Shown here piece after piece: positions 1 to 6,818 of a stretch of DNA of 20,286 nt. Below the pieces are notes generated by a model. That model worked only from the letters and a program-made list of their open reading frames with translations. It did not search any database and was not told the DNA's origin. The stretch lies in NCBI GenBank assembly GCA_900769815.1, contig CAAGID010000009.1, positions 1-20,286 of the forward strand, given 5' to 3'. This DNA is from Clostridia bacterium (GTDB lineage Bacteria > Bacillota > Clostridia > Christensenellales > QALW01). Every line of letters begins with the position of its first letter. The first letter of the stretch is position 1. A program made the translations under genes and the position numbers.

Positions 1-89
1 CACTTGCAAAATTCGGTCATTTACGTCTGTGTAAACTCCCTCTTTTGCAAGTTCTGCGCCTTGACTTGCAAGGGTTTCTCGAACTCTGG

Positions 90-116
90 CAGTCTGCCGA
101 CTTTGTCAGCAGACTG
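90..116. repeat. Hairpin-forming inverted repeat at window edge
   Basis: CAGTCTGC (90-97) is complementary to GCAGACTG (109-116), with an inner GAC/GTC pairing around a TTT loop. It lies directly upstream of the terminator at 117-145. The first 89 bases contain no convincing gene. A minus-strand frame is open from about 107 to the window edge but has no start codon, and a plus-strand frame reaching TGA at 115-117 is short with an odd composition. The stretch may be the end of a gene outside the window or an intergenic repeat. Confidence 0.5.
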
Positions 117-145
117 AAGGCAGGAGAAAATCCTGCCTTTTTTTT
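117..145 (+). terminator. Intrinsic terminator
   Basis: AAGGCAGGA (117-125), loop GAAAA, TCCTGCCTT (131-139), then a run of eight T (138-145). This is a textbook Rho-independent terminator on the plus strand. It probably ends a transcript that enters from left of the window and separates it from the glycosidase operon. Confidence 0.85.
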
Positions 146-161
146 ATAATGATTGTTGAAC

Positions 162-184
162 GTTGAAATGACTATCATTTCAAC
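162..184. repeat. Perfect 10-bp inverted repeat
   Basis: GTTGAAATGA (162-171) and TCATTTCAAC (175-184) are separated by CTA. It lies about 75 bp upstream of the -35 box of the glycosidase promoter. No T-run follows it on either strand, so it is not an obvious terminator. It could be a distal operator or a structured remnant; the function is unknown. Confidence 0.5.
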
Positions 185-248
185 AAAAAAACGTTTCAGC
201 TTTTTATGGCTGTTTCCACCCTCAAACAACCATTATAAAAAAATTTCA

Positions 249-311
249 GCGTGTATATTGACACGCAATTATGTGTATTATATAATCATAAAAAAGCGTG
301 TGCGCACACGC
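249..311. promoter_or_regulatory. Paired operator-like dyads sharing half-site GCGTGT
   Basis: Two dyads use the same half-site. GCGTGT (249-254) with ACACGC (261-266) straddles the -35 box. GCGTGTGCGCACACGC (296-311) is a perfect 16-bp palindrome with a central CG, placed at the predicted start of transcription. LacI-family operators are typically palindromes centred on CG, and the operon's second gene is a LacI-type regulator. Autoregulation through these sites is therefore a reasonable inference, not a demonstrated fact. Confidence 0.65.
258..286 (+). promoter_or_regulatory. Sigma-A promoter of the glycosidase-lacI operon
   Basis: A perfect -35 box TTGACA (258-263), a 17-bp spacer and a perfect -10 box TATAAT (281-286) predict a start site near 293. 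This placement shows that translation must begin downstream. The GTG at 333 is therefore preferred over the in-frame ATG at 153, which lies upstream of the promoter. Confidence 0.9.
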
Positions 312-332
312 AAAAAAGAAAGGTTGTTTAAA

Positions 333-2858
333 GTGATTTATAAAGGCAATAATTTAAGAGAAATCAGTTTTCCTTTAGGCGGTATCGGAACAGGCAGTAT
401 TGGTCTTGCCGGTAACGGTGCTTTTGTTGATTGGGAAATTTTTAACAGACCTGATAAAGGCAGTAAAAACGGCTACACTTCTTTTGTAATAAAGGCAGAG
501 TACCCCGATGGAAAAACCATTTTGAAGGTTCTCCAGGGTGACCATATAAAAGACCTTATAGGTCAGTATCAGAAATCAACGGAGTTTGTTGGTTACGGTT
601 TTGGTCCTTTATCCTGTACCTTTGGCGGACTTCCTCATTTCAAAAACGTAAAGTTTGACGGTAAATTCCCCATCGCCACACTTACCTTCAGCGATGATGA
701 TTTCCCTGCAGAAGTTGTTTTAACTGCATTTAACCCATTTATTCCTTTGGAAACAGATAATTCAAGTATACCTGCGGCACTTTTCGACGTTAAAATTAAG
801 AGTCTTAAGGATGACATAAAATACACAGTTGTATTTAACGTAAGAAATCCCTTCGAATCTTCAGTAAACGAAAAACTTGAAGATAGCAAATATACGGCTA
901 TCAAAATGAAATACGCAGGCAAAAATACTGATGAAAAAGAATATGGAGACCTTACTGTTGCAGTTGACTTTCCTGACGGCGTATATCAGGAATATTGGTA
1001 TCGTGCTGCCTGGCAGGATGCAATTACTACTTTCTGGAATAACTTTTCAGGTGCTTTTGAAAACCGTCGTTATGACGCACCGGGAAAAACTGATACCTGC
1101 AGTGTTGGTGCAAGCGTTGTTTTAGGTAATAAGGAAAGCAAGAATTTCCATTTCGTATTAACGTGGAATATTCCTAACTGCTATAACTACCGTAACCTTA
1201 CTACAGATGAAAACGGAAACGAAATTATCTGGAAAAACTATTATGCTATGATGTTTGAGGATTCTGTAAAATCCTGCTTCTATTGCTTAGAAAAATTTGA
1301 CCAGTTCTATAAGAAAACAAACCGTTTTTCTAAATCAATACAGACAGCCACTTTGGACAAGGCTGTTATCGATGCAATTTCATCAACATTATCAGTATTG
1401 AAATCGCCTACCGTATTAAGGCTTCAGGACGGTAGTCTTTGGGGCTGGGAAGGCACGGGCGAAATTGAGGGCTCTTGTCTTGGTACCTGCACACACGTTT
1501 GGAGTTACGTATATTCATTATGTTTCTTGTTCCCAGAACTTGAAAGAGGTTTAAGAGATACTGAATTCAAGTATGACCTTGAAGATAACGGCGAAATGCA
1601 CTTTAGAACTCAACATCCTCCTCGCAAAAAGAGATTGAAGAGAATTTTCTGGCCTTGTGTTGACGGACAGATGGCAACGGTTATTAAAATTTACCGCGAT
1701 TGGAAGCTTACAGGAAACAGTCAATGGTTAAAGGATAATTGGCATAACGTTAAGAAAATACTTGCATATGCGTGGGAACCAACCAATACTCACGAATGGG
1801 ATAAGGATAAAGACGGAGTTCTCGAAGGCAGACAGCATCATACTTTAGATATGGAACTTTTCGGACCTTCTTCATGGCTTCAGGGTATGTATCTGGGTGC
1901 ACTTAAAGCCGCTAAAGAAATGGCGGAATTCTTAGGCGATAAAGAAGCATCAAAGGAATATGAAGAAATTTTTGAAAAAGGCTATAAGTGGACCAAGGAA
2001 AACCTTTTCAACGGCGAATACTTCTATCACAAGGTTGATTTCAAAAACAAATGGTACGTTGACCACTTCAAGTGTCCTGAATACTGGAACGAAGAAAAGG
2101 AAGAGCTTAAATATCAGATAGCTGACGGCTGTGAAATCGACCAGATTCTCGGTCAGTGGCACGCAAACATCTGCGGTTTAGGCGATATTTTTGATAAGGA
2201 ACAGAGACAGACCGCATTAAAGACTATGTTCAAGAGAAACTTTAAAAAGTCTATGCGTGAAGTTGCAAATATGTGGCGCGTTTTCGCAATCAACGATGAA
2301 GGCGGAAGCATAATATGTGAATATCCCGAGGAAAGCAAAAAGCCCGCTATTCCCATTCCTTACTGTGAGGAATGTATGACCGGCTTTGAATATTCCTTTG
2401 CAGGCTTGCTTATAAGCGAAGGCTTTATTGATGAAGGCTTACAGGTTGTTCGTGCTATCAGAGACAGATATGACGGTGCAAAACGTAACCCCTGGAACGA
2501 AATTGAATGCGGAAGCAACTATGCAAGAGCTATGGCAAGCTTCGCGTTATTACCTATATTCAGCGGATTTGAGTTTGATCTTCCCAAGAAGCATATAGGC
2601 TTTGCACCTATTCTTGATGGCAACTTCAAGAGCTTCTGGGGTGTTGGTACAGGCTGGGGCGATTTTGTAAAAACAGAAAAAGAATATAAAATCGCCATTG
2701 TGTCAGGCTTCCTTGAACTTGAAAGTATTTCACTTAAAAAAGCAGGTAAGGTAAAGAACCTTTACTTTGACGGTAAAAAGGTTGAGTTTACTCAGGATAA
2801 GGGCAAAATTTCCTTTAAGACTGCAAAAGCCAAGAAGGAAATCAAGATAGAGGTATAA
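333..2858 (+). CDS. GH116-family beta-glycosidase (DUF608 type), cytosolic
   Basis: Predicted 841-aa retaining beta-glycosidase of family GH116, the GBA2/bacterial beta-glucosidase family that removes beta-glucosyl, beta-xylosyl or related residues; the substrate cannot be read from sequence. The N-terminal half looks like the GH116 beta-sandwich module and starts with PLGGIGTGSIG. The C-terminal half is the (alpha/alpha)6 catalytic domain, with the segments WGWEGTGEIEGSCLGTCTHVW, GRQHHTLDMELFGPSSW and GCEIDQILGQWHANICGLG, all typical of the family. E373 (in WGWEG) and D506 (in HTLDMELFG) sit where the nucleophile and acid/base are expected. The GTG start is chosen because AGAAAGG lies about 10 nt upstream and the promoter lies between it and the upstream ATG. 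No signal peptide is visible, so it acts in the cytosol. Its stop codon overlaps the start of the LacI gene (TAATG). Confidence 0.88.
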   Translation: MIYKGNNLREISFPLGGIGTGSIGLAGNGAFVDWEIFNRPDKGSKNGYTSFVIKAEYPDGKTILKVLQGDHIKDLIGQYQKSTEFVGYGFGPLSCTFGGLPHFKNVKFDGKFPIATLTFSDDDFPAEVVLTAFNPFIPLETDNSSIPAALFDVKIKSLKDDIKYTVVFNVRNPFESSVNEKLEDSKYTAIKMKYAGKNTDEKEYGDLTVAVDFPDGVYQEYWYRAAWQDAITTFWNNFSGAFENRRYDAPGKTDTCSVGASVVLGNKESKNFHFVLTWNIPNCYNYRNLTTDENGNEIIWKNYYAMMFEDSVKSCFYCLEKFDQFYKKTNRFSKSIQTATLDKAVIDAISSTLSVLKSPTVLRLQDGSLWGWEGTGEIEGSCLGTCTHVWSYVYSLCFLFPELERGLRDTEFKYDLEDNGEMHFRTQHPPRKKRLKRIFWPCVDGQMATVIKIYRDWKLTGNSQWLKDNWHNVKKILAYAWEPTNTHEWDKDKDGVLEGRQHHTLDMELFGPSSWLQGMYLGALKAAKEMAEFLGDKEASKEYEEIFEKGYKWTKENLFNGEYFYHKVDFKNKWYVDHFKCPEYWNEEKEELKYQIADGCEIDQILGQWHANICGLGDIFDKEQRQTALKTMFKRNFKKSMREVANMWRVFAINDEGGSIICEYPEESKKPAIPIPYCEECMTGFEYSFAGLLISEGFIDEGLQVVRAIRDRYDGAKRNPWNEIECGSNYARAMASFALLPIFSGFEFDLPKKHIGFAPILDGNFKSFWGVGTGWGDFVKTEKEYKIAIVSGFLELESISLKKAGKVKNLYFDGKKVEFTQDKGKISFKTAKAKKEIKIEV

Positions 2859-3793
2859 TGTTGAAAAGTGATGGCATATCCACTACAAAAATAGCTGAAA
2901 TATGCGGTGTTTCCCAAGGAACCGTTGACCGTGCTTTAAACAATCGAAAGGGAATAAGTGCTAAAACGAAAGAGAAAATACTCAAGGTTGCTGAGGAGTA
3001 CGGTTACCGCCCCAATATTCACGCTCGCTGTATTGCTAACGGCAAGTCACAGCTCATCGGCGTTGTGGTCTTCGATTTAAAAAATCAGTTCTTTACCGAT
3101 ATACTTACCAATATCGAAAAAATTTGCACCTCAAGAGGCTATTCAACTGTAGTGATGTTTACAGATAAGGACAGTAAAACTGAAATAGAGTGTATCAAAA
3201 ATCTTTATCATATTTCAGTTGACGGAATCATATTGTGTCCTATAAACAGCGGCGAAGAGTATGAGAATTATCTTGCAACATTAAAAATTCCAATTGTTAC
3301 TTTTGGAAATAAGCTTAATTCTTTTCCCTACGTAGGCATTGATAATGGGATAGCAATGAAAGATGTCGTTGAGCACATTATAAAAGAAGGCTATAAAAAA
3401 TTAGTGTACGTTAAACCGAAGCTTAATGAAAAGAATACTTTTGCACAGTCTGAAAGATTTTCACAATTTAGTCAGATGTGTGAGAAATCAGGTATAAACT
3501 ATACTGTTACAGACTTATTTTCCGCCGAGAATGAAATAAAAAATTCATCCTCCTGTGCGGTAATATGTCCAACGGATATTTATGCCATAAAGCTTTTGTC
3601 CATTGCGCAAAAGTATAAAGCCGGTATTATCGGCTTTGACAATATACCGCTTATTGATGAACTGGAATTAAAACTTGATTCCGTTAAATACGACTTAACT
3701 TTAACGGCACAAATGGCAGTAGAATATATTATTGACGGAACGCCCATTGAAAAACCTATTTCACACAGTATAGTTGAACGCGGTTCGATTTAG
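2858..3793 (+). CDS. LacI-family transcriptional regulator
   Basis: A 311-aa DNA-binding regulator. Residues about 9-57 form the LacI helix-turn-helix and hinge region (TKIAEICGVSQGTVDRALNN, then a KTKEKILKVAEEYGYRPN stretch). Residues about 62-300 are a periplasmic-binding-protein-like sensor domain, starting at LIGVVVFDLKNQFF and containing VDGIILCPINSGEE and GIIGFDNIPL. It is slightly shorter than the usual ~330-340 aa. Its ATG shares one base with the glycosidase stop codon, so it is translationally coupled and in the same operon. A weak AGAGG site lies 4 nt before the ATG. It most likely represses its own operon through the GCGTGT dyads and responds to a sugar released by, or related to, the GH116 substrate; this is inference. 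Confidence 0.92.
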   Translation: MLKSDGISTTKIAEICGVSQGTVDRALNNRKGISAKTKEKILKVAEEYGYRPNIHARCIANGKSQLIGVVVFDLKNQFFTDILTNIEKICTSRGYSTVVMFTDKDSKTEIECIKNLYHISVDGIILCPINSGEEYENYLATLKIPIVTFGNKLNSFPYVGIDNGIAMKDVVEHIIKEGYKKLVYVKPKLNEKNTFAQSERFSQFSQMCEKSGINYTVTDLFSAENEIKNSSSCAVICPTDIYAIKLLSIAQKYKAGIIGFDNIPLIDELELKLDSVKYDLTLTAQMAVEYIIDGTPIEKPISHSIVERGSI

Positions 3794-3919
3794 GGTAGAT
3801 TAAAAGTCTTATATAAAAAAGCATCTCGTTTTTTAATGAGACACCCTCGCCGAACTCATAATCAAACGGTTGTATAGTTAAAATCACATTCCATAGCTAA
3901 AAACGAAAACAGTTACCGA
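3794..3919. other. Gene-free stretch after the LacI gene
   Basis: No coding signal was seen. There is a weak TCTC/GAGA hairpin near 3823-3842, but no good terminator immediately after the LacI stop. The first strong terminator on the plus strand is the one at 3920-3955, giving a possible 3' untranslated region of about 125 nt. Together with the elements to 4350 this is the longest gene-free gap of the left half. Confidence 0.5.
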
Positions 3920-3955
3920 ACGGAGACACTTCGTAAAGAAGTTGTCTCCGTTTTT
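3920..3955 (+). terminator. Intrinsic terminator of the glycosidase-lacI operon
   Basis: ACGGAGACA (3920-3928) pairs with TGTCTCCGT (3943-3951), extended inward by CTTC/GAAG with one bulged T, and is followed by five T. It is the first strong plus-strand terminator after the LacI gene. Confidence 0.8.
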
Positions 3956-3960
3956 CTATA

Positions 3961-3995
3961 CAAAAAGAAAACGACACTTTCGACTTGAAAGTGTC
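3961..3995 (-). terminator. Minus-strand terminator-like hairpin
   Basis: GACACTTTC (3973-3981) and GAAAGTGTC (3987-3995) form a perfect 9-bp stem with a GACTT loop. On the minus strand it is followed by GTTTTCTTTTTG, so it fits a terminator for transcripts coming leftwards from the beta-helix gene at 4351-6306. It also sits at the left edge of the palindrome-rich element and may be part of it. Confidence 0.6.
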
Positions 3996-4033
3996 ATAGT
4001 GGGTTACATACTTTGAGAAAGGCAAACTCACTT

Positions 4034-4207
4034 ACCGAAAAACTTTTATCGGCGTGTAAAATGATATATCTCTAACGAGATATGATATAAAGCGATGCTG
4101 TATGATATAATATCCGTTCCCTAATATGCCGAAGGCATATATCATCGCACAAAGTGCGATATCATACCGCAGGTATATCACCCGTTCCGTAAAGGAGCGG
4201 ATATCAT
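4034..4207. repeat. Mosaic of short palindromes joined by ATGATAT/ATATCAT heptamers
   Basis: Successive hairpins are ATATCTC/GAGATAT (4066-4083), ATATGCC/GGCATAT (4124-4140), ATCGCAC/GTGCGAT (4144-4160), ATACC/GGTAT (4164-4176) and CCGTTCC/GGAGCGG (4182-4200), preceded by CCGA/TCGG (about 4034-4052). Between and over them lie three ATGATAT copies (starts 4061, 4082, 4102) followed by the inverse ATATCAT (4139, 4159, 4201) and ATATCA (4175). The block is thus itself an imperfect large dyad. No reading frame covers it. I associate similar clustered-palindrome elements with intergenic repeats in gut Clostridia, but this is memory, not a search. It could be a non-autonomous mobile element, an RNA processing/stabilising region or a protein-binding array. 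Confidence 0.7.
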
Positions 4208-4252
4208 TGTGGCACCTTCCTTACGGAGGGTGCCACAAGTGACTGTTTTTTT
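4207..4252 (+). terminator. Strong intrinsic terminator
   Basis: TTGTGGCACCTTCC (4207-4220), loop TTAC and GGAGGGTGCCACAA (4225-4238) form a 14-bp stem with one G-T pair. GTGACTG and eight T (4245-4252) follow. It closes the palindrome block on its right side. Since the operon terminator lies 250 bp upstream, it either backs that one up or ends a transcript made from the palindrome block itself. Confidence 0.75.
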
Positions 4253-4350
4253 GTTGTTGTGGGGCTGAAATTTTAAATACAGAAAGTAATGGAAGGACCA
4301 ATCTCCTTGTTACCTTTTTGTAAATTTATTCTTATTTCGTTGGTTATATT
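4253..4350. other. Short gene-free gap with weak hairpin
   Basis: Contains AAGGA (4293-4297) pairing with TCCTT (4304-4308), flanked by GTAA/TTAC. Read on the minus strand it is followed by a T-rich stretch, so it may be a weak terminator for the beta-helix gene. Nothing else was seen. Confidence 0.35.
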
Positions 4351-6306
4351 TTAAAGTTCCCCGATATAGCCGCTTAAAAATTTGTACATACCGCCTGTTA
4401 TAAGATCTTCGGTCAAAAGTTTTTTCTCTTTTTTACCCTTGATTTCCTTTACTGCAATAGGGTATTTTCCGTTTATAAAGCCGCTTACGCAGGACATCGA
4501 TGAATTATCGTTTATAAACACAGGCTTTTCGGGATTGTTTGTTGCAAGAGATGTTGTGAATTTAAGTATTTCGCTTTTGCCACCGTTCACAGTTTTAAGC
4601 ACGGTTCCCGGACCTTCGGTATGCACCGCCATCAACACACATTCTCCGCCATCGTTGATCATCTCAATATCTGCACGTTCAGGATTTACGTATCTTGCAA
4701 AAACCTTTTGACCATAAAATTCATAAGGCACGTTTGAGGCTAATATAGGCTCTTCTCCTATACGCTCATAGATATACCACTCCGAAAAATCGCCTGTGGT
4801 ATTGGCAACATTTTCAATAAACACCTTACTGCCTGATACTGTATTAAAATAAACGCTTGCCGCCTGCAAGTGAATATCCTTCATAACAAGATCTCTGTGG
4901 GCACTGTGCTTTATAAACTTAAACATTCCGCAAAAATATTCCCACGTATAAGCATTTTCCATAAAAAGAGGATGCTGGGAATCCTCATTTATTATAAATG
5001 CGCCTGTTTTGCGTTCTGTTTTTAATCTTCCTTTTGCCACCATATTACAATAACAGAAATTAATCATTTTAACGGTAGCAGGAATTTTTATTTCATCCGA
5101 TAAAACATATCTACCCTCATTAAAGTAGATGACCTCTGCGCCGCTGTCCATTGCACGCTGAATAGCTTGGGTACTGTCTGTTTCTCCATCGCCTATTGCA
5201 CCGAAGGTATCAACACATACCCATTCCGACACGTCGGGATATATAAATTCAGGAGTATCTTCTATGGGAAGGTTTAACGAAAGCTTGGTATTTTCACTGT
5301 CATTTAGCCTTTTAACGGGGAATACGATTTTTTCTTCGCCGTTATTTCGGGTATAGATAAAGTTGCTACCTGGGTCGATAGTGCCTTCAACATTGATAAA
5401 TGCTCCCATAGAAAAGCCGTCGCCGCCGCCGTTGCTTATTGCAACTGTAGGTACTGTATTGCGGCTGACAATATCCTTCAAAACTGTATTGTAGCTGTTA
5501 AACTGCATACCACACCAGGTCTGGTTCTCAAGTAAAACATTTTCAAAAATCGTTCTTGCCGCACCTATACCTAAAACACCGAAGGAAAAGCCTTCAATTT
5601 TTACGTCTTTTATAACGCCGCAGCTGCCGTTTAAGAGCGAAATTCCCGCAAAGCCCTCAAAATCTGATGATTTTATGGTTACGTTTCTGATACATCCTGT
5701 ATTGGAGGCATAGAATTTAAGTCCTACCGCACCTGCGTTTCCGTTGCCGCAATCAATGGTAATATCCTTAACTGAATTTTGCATTGCGTTGTTGGCAATA
5801 TGCTCTATCATTGCTTGCGGGCGGGGCAGGAAGTCTATAACAGGTCTGCAATTTCCGTATTCAAATCCTTTTGCGTTGTCTTTCAGTTTGATAACTGTTT
5901 CTTCTCTGCTTTCTCCCTCAAAATGTATATTGCGGTTCAATTCATAATAAAACCGATTAAAATGATACTTTCTTGATTGTCTTGTTTTATAAGTAATTGT
6001 ATCACTTATTAAGTACGTTCCCTTAGGGAAATACATAATTCTTGCTTCAGGAAGATGCTCAGAATACGAAACGTTCAGATAACCGTCAGTCAGCTTTCTT
6101 GATTGGAAACCAAGATACGTATTTTTATCATCAGGTGCACCTGAAACTTTTTTAAAGGTTTCATTAAACAGTTCTACCGAACGCATTATTATATCATCAT
6201 AGGCTTTTATCAGTGCCTCGGTGCAGTCCACCTTACCTGTATTATCTGCGCAATAAGGCGGTTTTGTAACATCTACAATAATCTTAAGGTCTTCAGGGTA
6301 TCTCAT
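4351..6306 (-). CDS. Cytosolic protein with two pectate-lyase-3-like beta-helix modules
   Basis: A 651-aa protein, probably a polysaccharide- or oligosaccharide-active right-handed beta-helix enzyme; the reaction is not assignable. The second module opens with FGAIGDGETDSTQAIQRAM (about residues 368-386) and then VIYFNEGRYVLSDEIKIP, the hallmark of the Pectate_lyase_3/GH28-related N-terminal segment. The first module has a divergent version of the same start (DVTKPPYCADNTG near residue 12, then FPKGTYLISDT near 93-103), followed by repeated short beta-strand coils (VKDITIDCGN, CIRNVTI, CGVIKDVKIEG, TIFENVLLEN). The ATG at 6306 is preferred to an upstream in-frame start at 6342 because AAGGAG (6313-6318) sits 6 nt before it. 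No signal peptide is visible. It is monocistronic, with its own promoter at 6447-6476, divergent from the structured RNA. Confidence 0.75.
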   Translation of the reverse strand: MRYPEDLKIIVDVTKPPYCADNTGKVDCTEALIKAYDDIIMRSVELFNETFKKVSGAPDDKNTYLGFQSRKLTDGYLNVSYSEHLPEARIMYFPKGTYLISDTITYKTRQSRKYHFNRFYYELNRNIHFEGESREETVIKLKDNAKGFEYGNCRPVIDFLPRPQAMIEHIANNAMQNSVKDITIDCGNGNAGAVGLKFYASNTGCIRNVTIKSSDFEGFAGISLLNGSCGVIKDVKIEGFSFGVLGIGAARTIFENVLLENQTWCGMQFNSYNTVLKDIVSRNTVPTVAISNGGGDGFSMGAFINVEGTIDPGSNFIYTRNNGEEKIVFPVKRLNDSENTKLSLNLPIEDTPEFIYPDVSEWVCVDTFGAIGDGETDSTQAIQRAMDSGAEVIYFNEGRYVLSDEIKIPATVKMINFCYCNMVAKGRLKTERKTGAFIINEDSQHPLFMENAYTWEYFCGMFKFIKHSAHRDLVMKDIHLQAASVYFNTVSGSKVFIENVANTTGDFSEWYIYERIGEEPILASNVPYEFYGQKVFARYVNPERADIEMINDGGECVLMAVHTEGPGTVLKTVNGGKSEILKFTTSLATNNPEKPVFINDNSSMSCVSGFINGKYPIAVKEIKGKKEKKLLTEDLITGGMYKFLSGYIGEL

Positions 6307-6371
6307 TTTTTTCTCCTTTTTTACGTCTTTTCGTTTGGACACAGTAAAGATACATAATCATATACCTGAAT

Positions 6372-6381
6372 ACCGAACGGT
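6372..6381. repeat. Short palindrome in the beta-helix gene leader
   Basis: ACCGAACGGT is a 10-bp dyad in the 5' leader of the minus-strand gene, about 65 bp upstream of its start codon. It is short and could be chance; an operator role is only a possibility. Confidence 0.25.
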
Positions 6382-6446
6382 GACATGGGAATGATTCTTT
6401 TGTATCCTTTATTGCAAACACAAGCCGTACTATAATTTTTGCCTAT

Positions 6447-6476
6447 ATTATACCATTTGCAACTTAGTTGTGTCAA
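6447..6476 (-). promoter_or_regulatory. Sigma-A promoter of the beta-helix gene
   Basis: Read on the minus strand, TTGACA (6476-6471), an 18-bp spacer and TATAAT (6452-6447), preceded by TGG, give an extended -10. The 11-bp palindrome CAACTTAGTTG (6460-6470) fills the spacer and is a candidate operator. The start site would be near 6440, giving a leader of about 130 nt. Confidence 0.85.
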
Positions 6477-6530
6477 TATTCAAGTTTTATAAAACAAAAA
6501 GCCTAATATTTTAGTGCTTAATTTTTTTTC

Positions 6531-6559
6531 TTGATATATTTTTTTCTTTGTGGTAAAAT
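6531..6559 (+). promoter_or_regulatory. Promoter of the structured RNA
   Basis: TTGATA (6531-6536), a 17-bp spacer ending in TGTGG and TAAAAT (6554-6559), with a TGG extended -10. The predicted start near 6566 falls exactly at the first base of the long closing stem of the RNA, which supports both calls. Confidence 0.8.
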
Positions 6560-6565
6560 AATATT

Positions 6566-6800
6566 TGCGAAATATAACTTAATAGTGTTTCAGACGGTGC
6601 AGCAGCACTTCCTATTTTTGGGAAGTGTAATTTTCGCATAAAATGTAAATACTTTTGTCACGAAAGGTTTTGCAAAATAGCAAACTCCAGCTTGACGAAA
6701 GTATGTATGTGAAAACTGCATCTGACTCATTAAGTTATGTTTCGCGACATCGGAGTTTGTGATTTTTGGGTGCGATAAACTTCGGTTGTCGCACTTTTTT
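6566..6800 (+). ncRNA. Long structured RNA with candidate pseudoknot (possible raiA-type RNA or orphan leader)
   Basis: A ~230-nt transcript bounded by its own promoter and terminator. By hand I find: P1, 17 continuous pairs (6567-6583 with 6729-6745, one G-U); P2, TCAGA/TCTGA and TGCAG/CTGCA (6590-6602 with 6716-6725, CGG bulge); a side hairpin CACTTCC/GGAAGTG (6606-6627); P4, 10 pairs (6631-6640 with 6706-6715); P5, 11 pairs (6649-6659 with 6694-6704); and a weak apical hairpin (6666-6688). CAAACTCC in that apical region (6681-6688) is perfectly complementary to GGAGTTTG (6752-6759) 3' of P1, an 8-bp pseudoknot that competes with the apical hairpin. The size, host group and pseudoknot bring the raiA RNA of Firmicutes to mind, but I cannot align its consensus. 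6S RNA is less likely because no large central bubble is seen. It might also serve as a leader of the small gene at 6819. Confidence 0.8.
6770..6800 (+). terminator. Terminator ending the structured RNA
   Basis: GTGCGA (6770-6775) pairs with TCGCAC (6789-6794), extended by AAC/GTT around a TTCG tetraloop and followed by six T. It lies only about 19 nt before the start codon of the next gene, so that gene would be reached by read-through unless it has an unseen promoter. Confidence 0.9.
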
Positions 6801-6818
6801 ATTTTTAGGGGGTGTAGT

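Noticed and set aside
153..332. N-terminal extension of the GH116 protein from ATG 153
   Set aside because: A perfect promoter and operator lie between 249 and 311, and the extended residues do not resemble the family; GTG 333 has the ribosome-binding site.
4061..4207. CRISPR array
   Set aside because: The linkers are only 6-7 bp, the intervals are 16-26 bp and filled with palindromes, and no cas gene is present.
3914..6385. Shared near-identical 15-mer TACCGAACGG(A/T)GACA at 3914 and 6371
   Set aside because: One pair of 14/15 matches is expected by chance in a window of this length, and the contexts differ.
6566..6800. 6S RNA
   Set aside because: The paired arms are nearly continuous with a side hairpin and pseudoknot; the large central bubble expected of 6S RNA is not evident. 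Not excluded without a covariance search.
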